Shown: in pieces, positions 49,717 through 59,382 of the stretch
Layout: every line of letters starts with the position of its first letter
How positions within the stretch are numbered: position 1 is the first letter of the stretch
Source of the DNA: Paenibacillus paridis
GTDB lineage: Bacteria > Bacillota > Bacilli > Paenibacillales > Paenibacillaceae
NCBI RefSeq assembly: GCF_006345825.1
Contig: NZ_VCIX01000092.1
Span: 124,001-188,000, forward strand
Direction of reading: 5' to 3'
DNA: 64,000 nt
The notes under the pieces: model-generated
Seen by the model: the letters and a program-made list of their open reading frames with translations, nothing else
What the model was told of the DNA's origin: nothing
The model's database searches: none
Made by a program: the position numbers and the translations under genes

Positions 49717-52700
49717 ATGCGAAGGTTAGAGAACAGGAAGAAGAAGCCGCTTTTTTCGAAGCTTCTAAGTATTGTACTGGTCATGTCACTTGTTTTGCCG
49801 TTGAACCTGCCTGCTGCGCATGCGGCGGACACAGCTCTCGTTTCCGATAATTTTAGCGGTTACCCGGATGGCAAATTTGAAATTGGCGTTGGCAATAGCT
49901 GGACGAAGGAAGGGACTGCTCCCACTGTAAGCTTGGCTGAAGATACGGTGACGGGCTCAACATATTTAGCAATGAAACATGACGCGACCGGCTCTTCTTA
50001 TTTCGGGCAACGGTTCGCCGCGCAAAATGGAGGTTTAATCATTGAGTTCGATGTGAATATGCCTTCGAGCAAGGGCGGTACGTTATGGGTCATGGACGGA
50101 AAGATCAATGCGACAAGCTCGGCAGCGTTGCGTTACCAGCTGGATGCAGGCGTGATCAAGCGCCACAATGCGGCGGCGGGCAACCAAATCAATTACGATA
50201 CGACGCATTGGTACCGTTTTAAAATGGTATTCAATACTCCGCAGCAAAAATACACGACAACGATCACGGATTTGACGACGGATGAAACGGTCGTTTGGCC
50301 GGATGCTTTCTATAGCTCGCGCGAGAGAATCAGCAGCTTCGGTTTTTTTGTAAACGCGGGCGGAGGAGCTTTTAATCTAACGAATGTTCGCGTGACATCA
50401 CTGGATTTGGCCTTAAGCAGCCTAGGCATCCATTCGGGTGGCGCTTCTCTGCCACTAGTCCCTCCATTCAATCCTAAAGTGGACAACTATACGGTGGAAA
50501 TCCCTTACTCGGTATCGGAGCTGTCGGTTTATTCTGCTGCCAGCAACCCGGACGGCGTAACACTGAAAGTGGGGGATGCGGCGATTACAAGCGGAGATTC
50601 CTTGCCAGTAGCCATCATTGGAAACGAAACAAGCATCCGCGTATCGGCGACCTCCAAGGAATATACGGAAATTGCTAAAGCCTATACAGTAAAGGTAAAC
50701 AGGCTCGCGAAGTCGCCCAACGTGAATTACCTGGCAGCAGAGGGGAGAGACGGAAAGATATTGCTGGGGTGGGAGCAGCCTGCGGACCCCGCCTATCTGG
50801 AAACTCGCATTTATTTAAAAAATGATGATTCGCTTGTACTCGTGGATACGGTTCCGAAAGGGAAATATATTTCAACCGTTAGTGGGCTCGTGAATGGTTC
50901 CGATTACAGCTTTGTGATCAAAGGAGCTTTCGCATACGAAGGTGAAGAAATATCGGAATCTGAAGGCGTCACGATAAGCGCCTCTCCACTGAAGCTTGCC
51001 GCGCGCCAAATGGAAAATCTGGATCGCGGCTTGGTAGCCGTCAAAGAAGCGAATCATGTATACGTGGGCTGGCGCTTGCTCGGTACCGATTCTTCCTCGA
51101 TTGCATTCAACCTTTACCGTAACGGGGTTAAAGTCAATGCTAGTCCGATTACGGGCAGTACGAACTTTGAGGATGCAGCAGGTACGACAAATTCCACTTA
51201 TTTTGTCCGGGCTGTTATAGACGGCGTGGAGCAGCGGCAATCGGAAACGGCAACCGTATGGGATATGAATTACTTGAATGTGCCGATCAAGAAGCCGGCA
51301 GACGGGATTACGCCAAGCGGCGAAGCTTACAGCTATCGTGCCAATGACGCGACTGTAGCCGATTTGGATGGCGATGGGGAATATGAAATTGTTTTGAAAT
51401 GGGATCCGACCAACTCGAAGGATAACTCTCAAAGCGGGTATACGGGAAATGTGTATGTCGATGCTTATAAAATGGACGGCACGCAGCTGTGGCGGATCGA
51501 TTTAGGCAAAAACATCCGCGCAGGTGCTCATTACCTGGACATTATGGTTTATGACCTAGATGGTGACGGCAAAGCGGAGGTCACCTTCCGCACGGCAGAT
51601 GGCACCATTGATGGCGTAGGCACAGTCATTGGCGATGCCAATGCGGATTACCGTAATGCCAGCGGCTATATTTTGACCGGACCGGAGTTTCACACCGTGT
51701 TTGAAGGCGCCACAGGCAAAGCCCTGGCATCGGAGGCGTATGAGCCGGAACGTGGCAATGTTGGCGATTGGGGCGATACGTATGGCAACCGTGTAGACCG
51801 CTTTCTAGCTGCTATCGCTTATCTGGATGGCGAAAGGCCAAGCGTCATTATGCAGCGCGGTTATTATACTCGCATGGTATTGGTTGCTTACAACTGGAGA
51901 GACGGCAAGCTGACGAAGCTGTGGACATTCGATTCAAAGACCGCGGGCAACGAAAGCTATGCCGGACAAGGCAATCATCAGCTCAGCGTTGCGGATGTCG
52001 ATGGAGATGGCCGGGATGAGATTATTACCGGCGCGACGGCGATTGATGATAATGGAACGGGACTATGGAACTCGCGGTTAGGCCATGGCGACGCTATGCA
52101 CTTAGGCAATTTGAATCCTAACCGTTTAGGATTGGAACTCTTTGCTGTTCAAGAGGATACGGGCGTCAAATATTCATCCAACGTAAAGGATGCCCGCACC
52201 GGCCGGGTGCTATGGGGCCAGCTGCAGACGGGAATCGATACAGGGAGAGGCTTGTCAGCCGATATTGATCCGCGTTACGAAGGTGCGGAAGCTTGGTCCA
52301 TCGATGGCGAATGGAACAGTGCAACGGGCAGCTTATTCGCGGCGACGGGTGAGAAAATCTCAAACCGTATCCCTTCCTCGAATTTTGCGATTTGGTGGGA
52401 CGGGGATCTTAGCCGCGAGCTGCTTGATCATGAATGGCAGGGCGATCCATCCCGAGTAGGCATACCGAAAATCGACAAATGGGACTATGAGAACAATCAA
52501 TTGGTTCCGTTAGTAAAGTTTGAGGGAACGTACTCCAATAACGATACGAAAGGAAACCCGGTGTTACAGGCGGATATTTTAGGCGACTGGCGTGAAGAGG
52601 TTGTTTTGCGCACAGAGGACAGCAGCGCGCTTCGCATCTATGCGACAACAGATGTGACGGAGCACCGCATCCCTACGCTCATGCATGATCCCGTATACCG

Positions 52701-54297
52701 ATTGGGAGTCGCTTGGCAAAATACCGGCTACAATCAACCGCCGCATACGAGCTTCTTCCTAGGTACGGGAATGGAACCGCCTGAGCAGCCGAATATTCGC
52801 ACCAATACGATTCAAGCCACAGGCTTGAGCCTATCGGCCGCTTCAAGCGAGGTCACAGTGAATCAACAGCTTCAGCTGCTTCCAGTCTTTACACCCGCAG
52901 CTACAACGAATCAATCCGTTAGTTGGTCAGTTTATAGTGAAGACGGAACGGCGACAACGTTAGCTAGCGTGAATGAAAATGGGCTGTTAACGGCTAATGC
53001 CGTTGGCAAAGTGAAGGTAGTTGCTGGAGCCTTGGATGGTACAGGGGTGAGCGCTACAACGGTGGTTACGATTAACTCTGCCACGACCGGCACACCTGGC
53101 GGAACGGGTGGCGCTGGAGTGACGCAGCCAGATAAAGTGGTGAGCAGCGGCAGTGTTACGCTCAGCGTAAATGTCGATGCCAGTGGCAAGGCAACGGCGG
53201 CAATCGATGAGGTGGATGTGGTTAAAGCCGTTGACACGGCAGCAGGCTCAAAGCTTGTGCTTGAGGCGAAGCCGAAGGCTGCTGCAACTGCTGTGCAGGT
53301 TGTATTGCCAGTACAAGCAATAAAAGCAGCGGTTAGCAAGACGATTGAGCAAGTCGAGATTCGTGTGGGATTGGCAGTCGTTACGCTTGATAAGGAGCTG
53401 ATTGTATCAAAGCTTGGCGATGCCTCCTCGAAGCTGGAGCTTGTTGTCCGTTTGGTGGATAAAGCTGCATTATCTCCAGGTCAGAGGGACAAAATCGGCA
53501 CGCATGAGGTTTATGACTTTGCGCTATTGGTAGACGGACAGCCTGTCGGTGACTTTAACGGGGGGTTGAAGGTAGCGCTTGATTATACGCTGGGTGCGGG
53601 AGAAAATCCGAATTTGGTTGTCGTTTATTTCCTGGGTGATAGTGACGAGCAGCAAATTTTGAAAAACGGCTCATACCAAGCTTCGACGGGCAAAGCCCTA
53701 TTTAAACCGGCTCACTTTAGCAAGTACGCGGCCGCCCCGGCAGCTGCGGGCTTTACCGATATTGCACGATTGAGTTGGGCAAAGGATCGAATCGAATCGC
53801 TTGCCGCGAGAGGCATTGTAAATGGAGTAGGCAACGATACGTTTAAACCGGACCAGAAGGTGAGCAGAGCAGAGTTTCTAAAAATGCTAATGTTCGCATT
53901 TGATCTTGCAGATGAAGCAGCGGGAAGCGGACTAAGCGACGTAAAAGCAGGCAGCTGGTATTATGCTTCTGTTGCTGCAGCTGAAAAGCTTGGCATCGTG
54001 CAGGGCAAAGCGGACGGCAGCTTTGGCGTAAATGATCAGATCACGAGACAGGACATGGCCGTCATGGCTTATCGGGTTTCTGAGCTTCTCAAGCTGAAGC
54101 CAGGCAGCGGGGCTTCAACTGCCGCGTTTGCGGATCAAGCAGCTATTAGCAGCTATGCTCTTGAGGCCGTAGACGTTATGCAGGCGGCAAGCATCATTGA
54201 AGGGATGGGCAGCGGCGTTTTCGATCCGAAGGGCGCAGCAACGAGGGCACAGGCAGCGGTCATCATTCATAAGCTATTAGCTCTCTCTATTCAATAA
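49717..54297 (+). CDS. SLH-anchored rhamnogalacturonan lyase, PL11
   Basis: A 1526-residue exported protein. Signal peptide ends AHA (residue 36). Then a LamG/DUF1080-like beta sandwich (~40-228), a cadherin-like domain (~229-328), an FN3 domain (~334-428), the PL11 catalytic domain (~428-1028: MENLDRGLVAVK, VADLDGDGEYEIVLKWDPTNSKDNS, YDLDGDGKAEVTFRTADGTIDG, LGDWREEVVLRTED), a BIg2 domain (~1037-1120), a beta-rich region and three SLH repeats (~1343-1526). PL11 enzymes (YesW/YesX) cleave rhamnogalacturonan I by beta-elimination, with Ca2+ bound by the DxDGDG loops. SLH repeats fix it to the cell wall. ATG 49717 follows GGGAGG; earlier in-frame starts have no site or signal. Confidence 0.9.
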   Translation: MRRLENRKKKPLFSKLLSIVLVMSLVLPLNLPAAHAADTALVSDNFSGYPDGKFEIGVGNSWTKEGTAPTVSLAEDTVTGSTYLAMKHDATGSSYFGQRFAAQNGGLIIEFDVNMPSSKGGTLWVMDGKINATSSAALRYQLDAGVIKRHNAAAGNQINYDTTHWYRFKMVFNTPQQKYTTTITDLTTDETVVWPDAFYSSRERISSFGFFVNAGGGAFNLTNVRVTSLDLALSSLGIHSGGASLPLVPPFNPKVDNYTVEIPYSVSELSVYSAASNPDGVTLKVGDAAITSGDSLPVAIIGNETSIRVSATSKEYTEIAKAYTVKVNRLAKSPNVNYLAAEGRDGKILLGWEQPADPAYLETRIYLKNDDSLVLVDTVPKGKYISTVSGLVNGSDYSFVIKGAFAYEGEEISESEGVTISASPLKLAARQMENLDRGLVAVKEANHVYVGWRLLGTDSSSIAFNLYRNGVKVNASPITGSTNFEDAAGTTNSTYFVRAVIDGVEQRQSETATVWDMNYLNVPIKKPADGITPSGEAYSYRANDATVADLDGDGEYEIVLKWDPTNSKDNSQSGYTGNVYVDAYKMDGTQLWRIDLGKNIRAGAHYLDIMVYDLDGDGKAEVTFRTADGTIDGVGTVIGDANADYRNASGYILTGPEFHTVFEGATGKALASEAYEPERGNVGDWGDTYGNRVDRFLAAIAYLDGERPSVIMQRGYYTRMVLVAYNWRDGKLTKLWTFDSKTAGNESYAGQGNHQLSVADVDGDGRDEIITGATAIDDNGTGLWNSRLGHGDAMHLGNLNPNRLGLELFAVQEDTGVKYSSNVKDARTGRVLWGQLQTGIDTGRGLSADIDPRYEGAEAWSIDGEWNSATGSLFAATGEKISNRIPSSNFAIWWDGDLSRELLDHEWQGDPSRVGIPKIDKWDYENNQLVPLVKFEGTYSNNDTKGNPVLQADILGDWREEVVLRTEDSSALRIYATTDVTEHRIPTLMHDPVYRLGVAWQNTGYNQPPHTSFFLGTGMEPPEQPNIRTNTIQATGLSLSAASSEVTVNQQLQLLPVFTPAATTNQSVSWSVYSEDGTATTLASVNENGLLTANAVGKVKVVAGALDGTGVSATTVVTINSATTGTPGGTGGAGVTQPDKVVSSGSVTLSVNVDASGKATAAIDEVDVVKAVDTAAGSKLVLEAKPKAAATAVQVVLPVQAIKAAVSKTIEQVEIRVGLAVVTLDKELIVSKLGDASSKLELVVRLVDKAALSPGQRDKIGTHEVYDFALLVDGQPVGDFNGGLKVALDYTLGAGENPNLVVVYFLGDSDEQQILKNGSYQASTGKALFKPAHFSKYAAAPAAAGFTDIARLSWAKDRIESLAARGIVNGVGNDTFKPDQKVSRAEFLKMLMFAFDLADEAAGSGLSDVKAGSWYYASVAAAEKLGIVQGKADGSFGVNDQITRQDMAVMAYRVSELLKLKPGSGASTAAFADQAAISSYALEAVDVMQAASIIEGMGSGVFDPKGAATRAQAAVIIHKLLALSIQ

Positions 54298-54332
54298 GAG
54301 AAGTTCTAGCACCGTTATGCAATAAACGATAA

Positions 54333-54372
54333 ACAGCCGAGCAGAGCTTCTATGCCTCTTCGGCTGTTTTTC
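54333..54372 (+). terminator. Rho-independent terminator
   Basis: AAACAGCCGA/TCGGCTGTTT stem with inner AGAG/CTCT pairing and T run, after the PL11 gene. Confidence 0.8.
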
Positions 54373-54477
54373 TGTATTTAAAAAATAGGACAAAATCCTC
54401 TTTTGCATCATCTATCCATTATTAGTAAAATGAGTATAAAATCATTGGCTTGATAAGGAGAGGAAGCAGGTGAGAGA

Positions 54478-55050
54478 TTGAACCGAGTTTTCATAAAACG
54501 ATTTTGTATTGTAGTAGCCATTTTTTTCCTCTGGTTTATCATTCACACTGCTTTCGTAAGTATAGATGGATTGAATGATGAATTGAGACCGGTTGACTTA
54601 GCAGTAGTATTAGGAAATAAAGTAGAAGTGAATGGACAGCCTTCCGAGCGGTTAAAAGCAAGATTAGATACAGCCTTAGAACTCTATAACGGGGGCTATT
54701 TTAATTTTATCGTTGTAAGTGGCGGCATAGGTAAGGAAGGCTTCGATGAGGCAAAGGTTATGACATCTTACTTAATGGATAAGGGGATGCCGGAAGATCA
54801 AATTATTGAGGATAACAATGGTTACAACTCCTATATGACCGCCCAAAATACCAGCAAGATTATGGAGGAGCTGCAAGTAGACTCCGTTATGGTGATTACT
54901 CAATATTTTCATGTAGCCAGGACAAAATTAGCATTTAGAAAAATGGATATAAAAGAAGTGTACGCAGCTCATGCCAAAATCGTTGAGTTTAGAGATATTT
55001 ACTCCATCATACGAGAATTTCCAGCCTATTATAAATATCTCCTTAAATAA
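54478..55050 (+). CDS. DUF218/YdcF-SanA-like membrane protein
   Basis: A 190-residue protein with one N-terminal helix (FCIVVAIFFLWFIIHTAFV) and the DUF218 core: DLAVVLGNKV, SERLKARLDTALELYNGG, IVVSGGIGKEGFDEAKVM, NGYNSYMTAQNTSKIM, VITQYFHVARTKLAFRK. SanA/YdcF members affect envelope integrity; the reaction is unknown. TTG 54478 is the start in reach of a GAGAGGAAGCAGGTGAG region. Stands alone between two hairpins. Confidence 0.85.
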   Translation: MNRVFIKRFCIVVAIFFLWFIIHTAFVSIDGLNDELRPVDLAVVLGNKVEVNGQPSERLKARLDTALELYNGGYFNFIVVSGGIGKEGFDEAKVMTSYLMDKGMPEDQIIEDNNGYNSYMTAQNTSKIMEELQVDSVMVITQYFHVARTKLAFRKMDIKEVYAAHAKIVEFRDIYSIIREFPAYYKYLLK

Positions 55051-55078
55051 GGATATTCATAAATGGAGTTCAAGATTC

Positions 55079-55107
55079 TCAGCCTATTTTTATTTAAAAT
55101 AGGCTGA
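55079..55107. terminator. Strong hairpin after DUF218 gene
   Basis: TCAGCCTATTTT-tattt-AAAATAGGCTGA, a perfect 12-bp stem but without a following T-tract on the + strand. Confidence 0.55.
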
Positions 55108-55193
55108 AGACTAGTGGTTATGGCTGCTTCGTCCATACCGTCATTAGATCGAATCATATCATACCTTATATCGATTAATGGGGGTGAATTAGG

Positions 55194-55874
55194 TTGAGCA
55201 AAATAGCCGCTACTAATAAGAAGAAAAATGGAAGAACACGACTACTTAGAAAGAATGGGGATATGACTTCCGTGCTCCAAATAAGATACTCCCATTCCCC
55301 TGCCAAAAAAGGGTGTATTAAAAAAACATATGGTCTCGGATCATCTAGTAGAAAAAGGCGTAATAAAAAGGTTGTTCGTTTCAATGAGCAACCCAATGAT
55401 AGGGGCCAACATTCCGTACAGGGCCCATCAGGAGCACAAGGTCCAGAAGGTCCACAAGGACTCCAAGGCGAACGTGGACCTCAAGGGCTTCAAGGAGTTC
55501 GGGGACTTCAAGGGATTCAAGGGCTCCAAGGTGAACAAGGACCCCAAGGCGAGCCGGGAACAGTTATTGTTCCTGACATTATGATTTTGCCGACGAATCA
55601 ACGGTTTTTTTATACTCTCGGCTCGGATGCTCAATCACTCTTGATTATCCCAGCTGCTGAGTTTACAAACGATGAAGGACAATTCATTCCTTCCTTTCCT
55701 GAAAATGTTCCGAATAGCTACAACAATGTTTATATCAATGGGTTATTGCAAGAAAGTGGACTATATATGTTAAATGAAAATGCGATCAGCATTCATCTTG
55801 GAAGCCAAACGATGTTTGCTGGTACACCCATTATTCTTGAAATGGTTACTTTCGCAGTTCAGATTATTATGTGA
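55194..55874 (+). CDS. Collagen-like protein with DUF4183 C terminus
   Basis: A 226-residue protein: a very basic N-terminal part (~75 residues, many Lys/Arg), about 15 Gly-X-Y triplets (GPSGAQGPEGPQGLQGERG...), then a DUF4183-type domain (YNNVYINGLLQESGLYMLNENAISIHLG, AGTPIILEMVTF). Bacillus exosporium filament proteins (BclA-like) have the same collagen stalk plus globular head; a spore-surface role is likely. TTG 55194 with GGGGGTGA upstream. No signal peptide, as expected for a mother-cell-made spore protein. Confidence 0.8.
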   Translation: MSKIAATNKKKNGRTRLLRKNGDMTSVLQIRYSHSPAKKGCIKKTYGLGSSSRKRRNKKVVRFNEQPNDRGQHSVQGPSGAQGPEGPQGLQGERGPQGLQGVRGLQGIQGLQGEQGPQGEPGTVIVPDIMILPTNQRFFYTLGSDAQSLLIIPAAEFTNDEGQFIPSFPENVPNSYNNVYINGLLQESGLYMLNENAISIHLGSQTMFAGTPIILEMVTFAVQIIM

Positions 55875-55904
55875 ACCGTTCATTACCTCTTCAGAATTGC
55901 CTTG

Positions 55905-55931
55905 AACCCTTGTGCAGCAAGGGTTTTTTTC
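55905..55931 (+). terminator. Rho-independent terminator
   Basis: AACCCTTG-tgcag-CAAGGGTT with a T run, after the collagen-like gene. Confidence 0.9.
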
Positions 55932-56073
55932 TATACTACGCTGAGACAATTTGTTGACAAGTTGTTCATGAAATGGTGATATCTCTGGGCTATATTTAAT
56001 AATTGAAGGGAATTCAGAGAGGAGTAATGGGGAACGAGCAGATGATGGAAAGAGTAGGAGGTATAGAAAATCT

Positions 56074-57003
56074 ATGAACGTATCTTTAAATGAAACAAAA
56101 GTGGTGCTTGTATTGCTTCTTTTATTAGTAATCATTACAGGATGCACCACAACAAAACCGGTATCTTCAAATGGAGTTGATTCTAATGGTAATCAGCCTC
56201 AAAATACGCCACCTGCAACCGAGAGCTTCAATGTAACACCACCTCCCGAAGTGACGGACAAACCATCCAATCCTCCGGCCAAGTATGATCCTGCCTGGCC
56301 GGATCGAACGGTGAAGTCGGCTAACGGGCATCTTGTGAATAGCTGCGTGCAGAATGAATTACGTGATAAAGCCACTACATTGACTACCAGTGATGGGGTG
56401 TATCTGTCAGCGCTTGTGCTTGGTAGCGGAACGAGAGGCGTTTTGCTTGCACACGAGCAAGGGTATAATATTTGCTCTTTTCTTGACATGGGAACGGAAC
56501 TGGCGGAAAAAGGGTATCTAGTCGTTATTCCTGAATATCGCAATCACGGTGCCTCGCAGAAAACGAATGAGGATAATGAACCTATAGATCGTGACGCAGA
56601 TGCAGCTTTAAGCGAACTTAAACGGCTAGGTGCAGAAAAAGTATTTTTGGCGGGAGCATCCTGTGGCGGTACAACGGCAATTATTGCAGGGGATCGCCAA
56701 GAGCTGCCTATTGAAGGGCTAATTATTCTTTCTTCTCCTGCACAATGCGGGCCCCATGATGCAATTCCAAGTGTTAAGGAGATTAAATCGCCCTCCCTAT
56801 TTATTTTTTCACCTGGTGATTACGGAGGCGCGATTGAAAAGCATGTGCGTCAATTATATCAAGCATCTGGAGCAACGGATAAAGAGCTCATTGTGAATGA
56901 TAGTGGATATCACGGAACGGATATGTACCATAAAGGGGAGCAGGGAGACCTATTAAAATCCCAACTCATTGAGTTTATTGTTCAGGCTTTTGAAAAATCA
57001 TAG
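56074..57003 (+). CDS. Alpha/beta-hydrolase lipoprotein
   Basis: A 309-residue lipoprotein (lipobox IITGC, Cys24) with a Pro/Asn/Thr linker and a dienelactone-hydrolase-like fold: LLAHEQGYNICSFLDMGTELAEKGYLVVIPEYRNHGAS, nucleophile elbow GASCGG (GxSxG), Asp region FIFSPGDYGG and His in DSGYHGTDMY. Should hydrolyse an ester outside the cell; substrate unknown. GTAGGAGGT lies before ATG 56074. Lies between the two DUF4183 genes without obvious functional tie. Confidence 0.82.
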   Translation: MNVSLNETKVVLVLLLLLVIITGCTTTKPVSSNGVDSNGNQPQNTPPATESFNVTPPPEVTDKPSNPPAKYDPAWPDRTVKSANGHLVNSCVQNELRDKATTLTTSDGVYLSALVLGSGTRGVLLAHEQGYNICSFLDMGTELAEKGYLVVIPEYRNHGASQKTNEDNEPIDRDADAALSELKRLGAEKVFLAGASCGGTTAIIAGDRQELPIEGLIILSSPAQCGPHDAIPSVKEIKSPSLFIFSPGDYGGAIEKHVRQLYQASGATDKELIVNDSGYHGTDMYHKGEQGDLLKSQLIEFIVQAFEKS

Positions 57004-57088
57004 AAAAAGTAGTTGAAAATTTCCACGAATGAGAACTTCCTCTTTTTTAAATCTAGCATAAGCTAGTTGAGAGAGTGAGGTGATAGAA

Positions 57089-57373
57089 ATGGCTATTTCA
57101 AAACCCTTTATGGCTGCTAGAAGGTTCAGTGCTACAGCAGGAGACGGGACAGGTGTAGGCGTCGCTTATAATATTCTTGCGACAGCGACTACAAATGACG
57201 CTGGTGTTGCTGCAACTGCTTTTCCAACGGAGCCTGCTTATTACAATCTATATATTAATGGATTGATTCAAACAGCAGATACTTCAACCGTAACAACAAC
57301 TGCAATCACGATCCCAGGCGGCGATGCACTTGATGCCGGAACTCCAATTATTATCGAATTCGTAGTAAACTAA
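57089..57373 (+). CDS. DUF4183 domain protein
   Basis: A 94-residue protein consisting of a single DUF4183 domain (AYYNLYINGLIQTADTSTVTTTAITIPGGDALDAGTPIIIEFVVN), the same domain that ends the collagen-like protein at 55194. No signal peptide. Ala/Thr-rich. Likely a spore-surface or coat protein. ATG 57089 after GAGGTGAT is preferred to GTG 57080. Confidence 0.8.
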   Translation: MAISKPFMAARRFSATAGDGTGVGVAYNILATATTNDAGVAATAFPTEPAYYNLYINGLIQTADTSTVTTTAITIPGGDALDAGTPIIIEFVVN

Positions 57374-57389
57374 TCGGATTGTCAACGTG

Positions 57390-57423
57390 ATGCCGGCCAT
57401 TCTTTTTATTGAATGGCCGGCAT
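57390..57423 (+). terminator. Strong hairpin terminator
   Basis: ATGCCGGCCATTC/GAATGGCCGGCAT, a perfect 13-bp stem with an 8-nt loop, just after the DUF4183 gene; the T-tract is short. Confidence 0.75.
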
Positions 57424-57560
57424 TGTCGTTTAATGAAGTACTTTTGTTGTTTTGGATACCGATTAGACGTAGGGGTGGGGTCATACGTTATAATAGAAAG
57501 AGGAGCACCTGTAGATATGGCTTGCTTCGTAATTTCTTCATTACATAAGGAACAGGATGA

Positions 57561-59357
57561 ATGACCATGCTTCAACTATTCGGAAGAAGTATCCGTGACT
57601 TTCGCGATACCTATAAGAAACATCTTTTGTTTGAATATTTATTTATGCTGCTCACGAGCTTCGTTATTGTTCCGATTATTTCGTTTATTTTCAACCGAAT
57701 CCTTAGGGTGGTTGGCTCTGGATCGGTATTGAATGGCGATGTATTCAAAATCGGGCTTAGCTATACCGGAGTAGCGGGCTTGCTTGCCATTTGCCTGGTC
57801 GCAATGTTTGTTTTATTTATTGAATTTGGCGTTGTCATTACGATTGCGCAGCAGCATTATTTTGGCAAGGATATTCTGATTGCCGATGCGCTTGTGACGA
57901 CGCTCCGGCATACGCCGAAGCTGTTCGGTTTTGGTATTATCCAGCTATTGTTCTTCCTGCTGTTTCTGGTGCCGTTTATTGATTCGCCGTTATCAACCTC
58001 GTTATATGCTCAGTTTAATGCGCCGATCTTCTTCAATAGCCGAGTACTCAGCTCTTCGTACACGATGCTGGCCTTGTATGCGCTGCTGTTCCTGCTTGGC
58101 GTGTATCTGTTCCTGCGCTGGATATTTGTCTTGCATTTCATTATGATCGAGGGCAAATCGATCCGGATGGCGATCCGAAGCAGCCTTGTGCTGACGAAGG
58201 GCAAGCGCTTGTCGATTCTAATTCATTTGTTTTTGGTGAACGCAGTCATCTTCTCGCTTGGTTTCATGGTTATTTCCTCGGTTGCGTATTTGCCGTCATG
58301 GTTGAATATCAATGTGCTCAAAGCGATTACTGACCATTATTCGTTAACCTTGTCTACGGTGCTAACGTACATGTTCACCTTGATGCTCGTGCCTGTGAAC
58401 GTTATTTTTCTGACGCGCCAATTTTATCATTACAGACGCCGCAAAGGGGAAAAGCCACAAAATCAATTGCGTATTTATAAGAGTTGGATCTTGGGAGCGA
58501 TGGAGAGCCGGTTTTACGCTTTTATGGCGCGAAGAACCCGGAAGCGGGTCTTGTACGTATCCATTATTGCGGCATATTTGGCGCTGGCGCTGACGGTCAG
58601 CTATGCAGCGAACGATAACCTTGTGTATGCCAAATGGAGCGTTCTGATAGCCGCACACCGCGGCGATACGCAGGACGCGCCGGAAAACTCGATGCGTGCG
58701 GTCCGCAGTTCTATGGAGCAAGGAGCGAATGCCGTAGAAATTGATGTCCAGTTGACGAAAGACGGCGTTGTCGTGCTGCATCATGATTATAATTTGAAGC
58801 GATTGACCGGTAATGCCAAGCGGGTAAGCGAGTTGAATTATGCCGAGGTTGCAAGGCTTAGCATAGGCAGATACGTGAACGAAGAGGATGAAACGGAACA
58901 ATTCGACCGCATTCCGATGCTGGCCGAGGTTCTCACAGAAGCTCAGGGAAAGACGAAGCTGATTATTGATCTGAAGCCGTATGGTCCCGGCGAGGACCTG
59001 GCCAAAGCGGTTGTGGCGCTTATCGAGCAGTTCGATATGGTCAAGGATTGTTATATTCAGTCGTTTGACCGCGAGACGCTTCAACAAATTAGGCTGCTTA
59101 ACCCGGATATTCAGATCGGGCAAATTCTTTATTTTGCAGTAGGCGATCTTTCGCTCCTTGATGTTGATTTCTATACGATCGAGCAGGTGATGCTGACGAA
59201 GCAGCTGGTTGACCGCGCGCATAAGCTGGGCCGTGAGGTATGGGTGTGGACGGTCAATAGTGACCGTAATTTGAAAGAGGTGCTGAAATTCGAGATCGAC
59301 GGCATCATTACCGATTACCCTTCACGGGTGCATAACATGGTTGAACTAAATGTGTAG
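57561..59357 (+). CDS. Membrane glycerophosphodiester phosphodiesterase
   Basis: A 598-residue protein with a ~330-residue membrane part (about eight helices, GPDPase membrane family) and a C-terminal GDPD TIM barrel (~365-598). The catalytic motifs are IAAHRGDTQDAPENSMRAV (His, Arg, Glu), AVEIDVQLTKDGVVVLHHD (Glu, Asp, His) and LIIDLKPYG. It releases glycerol-3-phosphate from glycerophosphodiesters and may act on lipoteichoic acid or lipid products. Probably leads the downstream genes on the same strand. Confidence 0.92.
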   Translation: MTMLQLFGRSIRDFRDTYKKHLLFEYLFMLLTSFVIVPIISFIFNRILRVVGSGSVLNGDVFKIGLSYTGVAGLLAICLVAMFVLFIEFGVVITIAQQHYFGKDILIADALVTTLRHTPKLFGFGIIQLLFFLLFLVPFIDSPLSTSLYAQFNAPIFFNSRVLSSSYTMLALYALLFLLGVYLFLRWIFVLHFIMIEGKSIRMAIRSSLVLTKGKRLSILIHLFLVNAVIFSLGFMVISSVAYLPSWLNINVLKAITDHYSLTLSTVLTYMFTLMLVPVNVIFLTRQFYHYRRRKGEKPQNQLRIYKSWILGAMESRFYAFMARRTRKRVLYVSIIAAYLALALTVSYAANDNLVYAKWSVLIAAHRGDTQDAPENSMRAVRSSMEQGANAVEIDVQLTKDGVVVLHHDYNLKRLTGNAKRVSELNYAEVARLSIGRYVNEEDETEQFDRIPMLAEVLTEAQGKTKLIIDLKPYGPGEDLAKAVVALIEQFDMVKDCYIQSFDRETLQQIRLLNPDIQIGQILYFAVGDLSLLDVDFYTIEQVMLTKQLVDRAHKLGREVWVWTVNSDRNLKEVLKFEIDGIITDYPSRVHNMVELNV

Positions 59358-59382
59358 CGGCCAAATGGAAGGGGCAAGCAGC

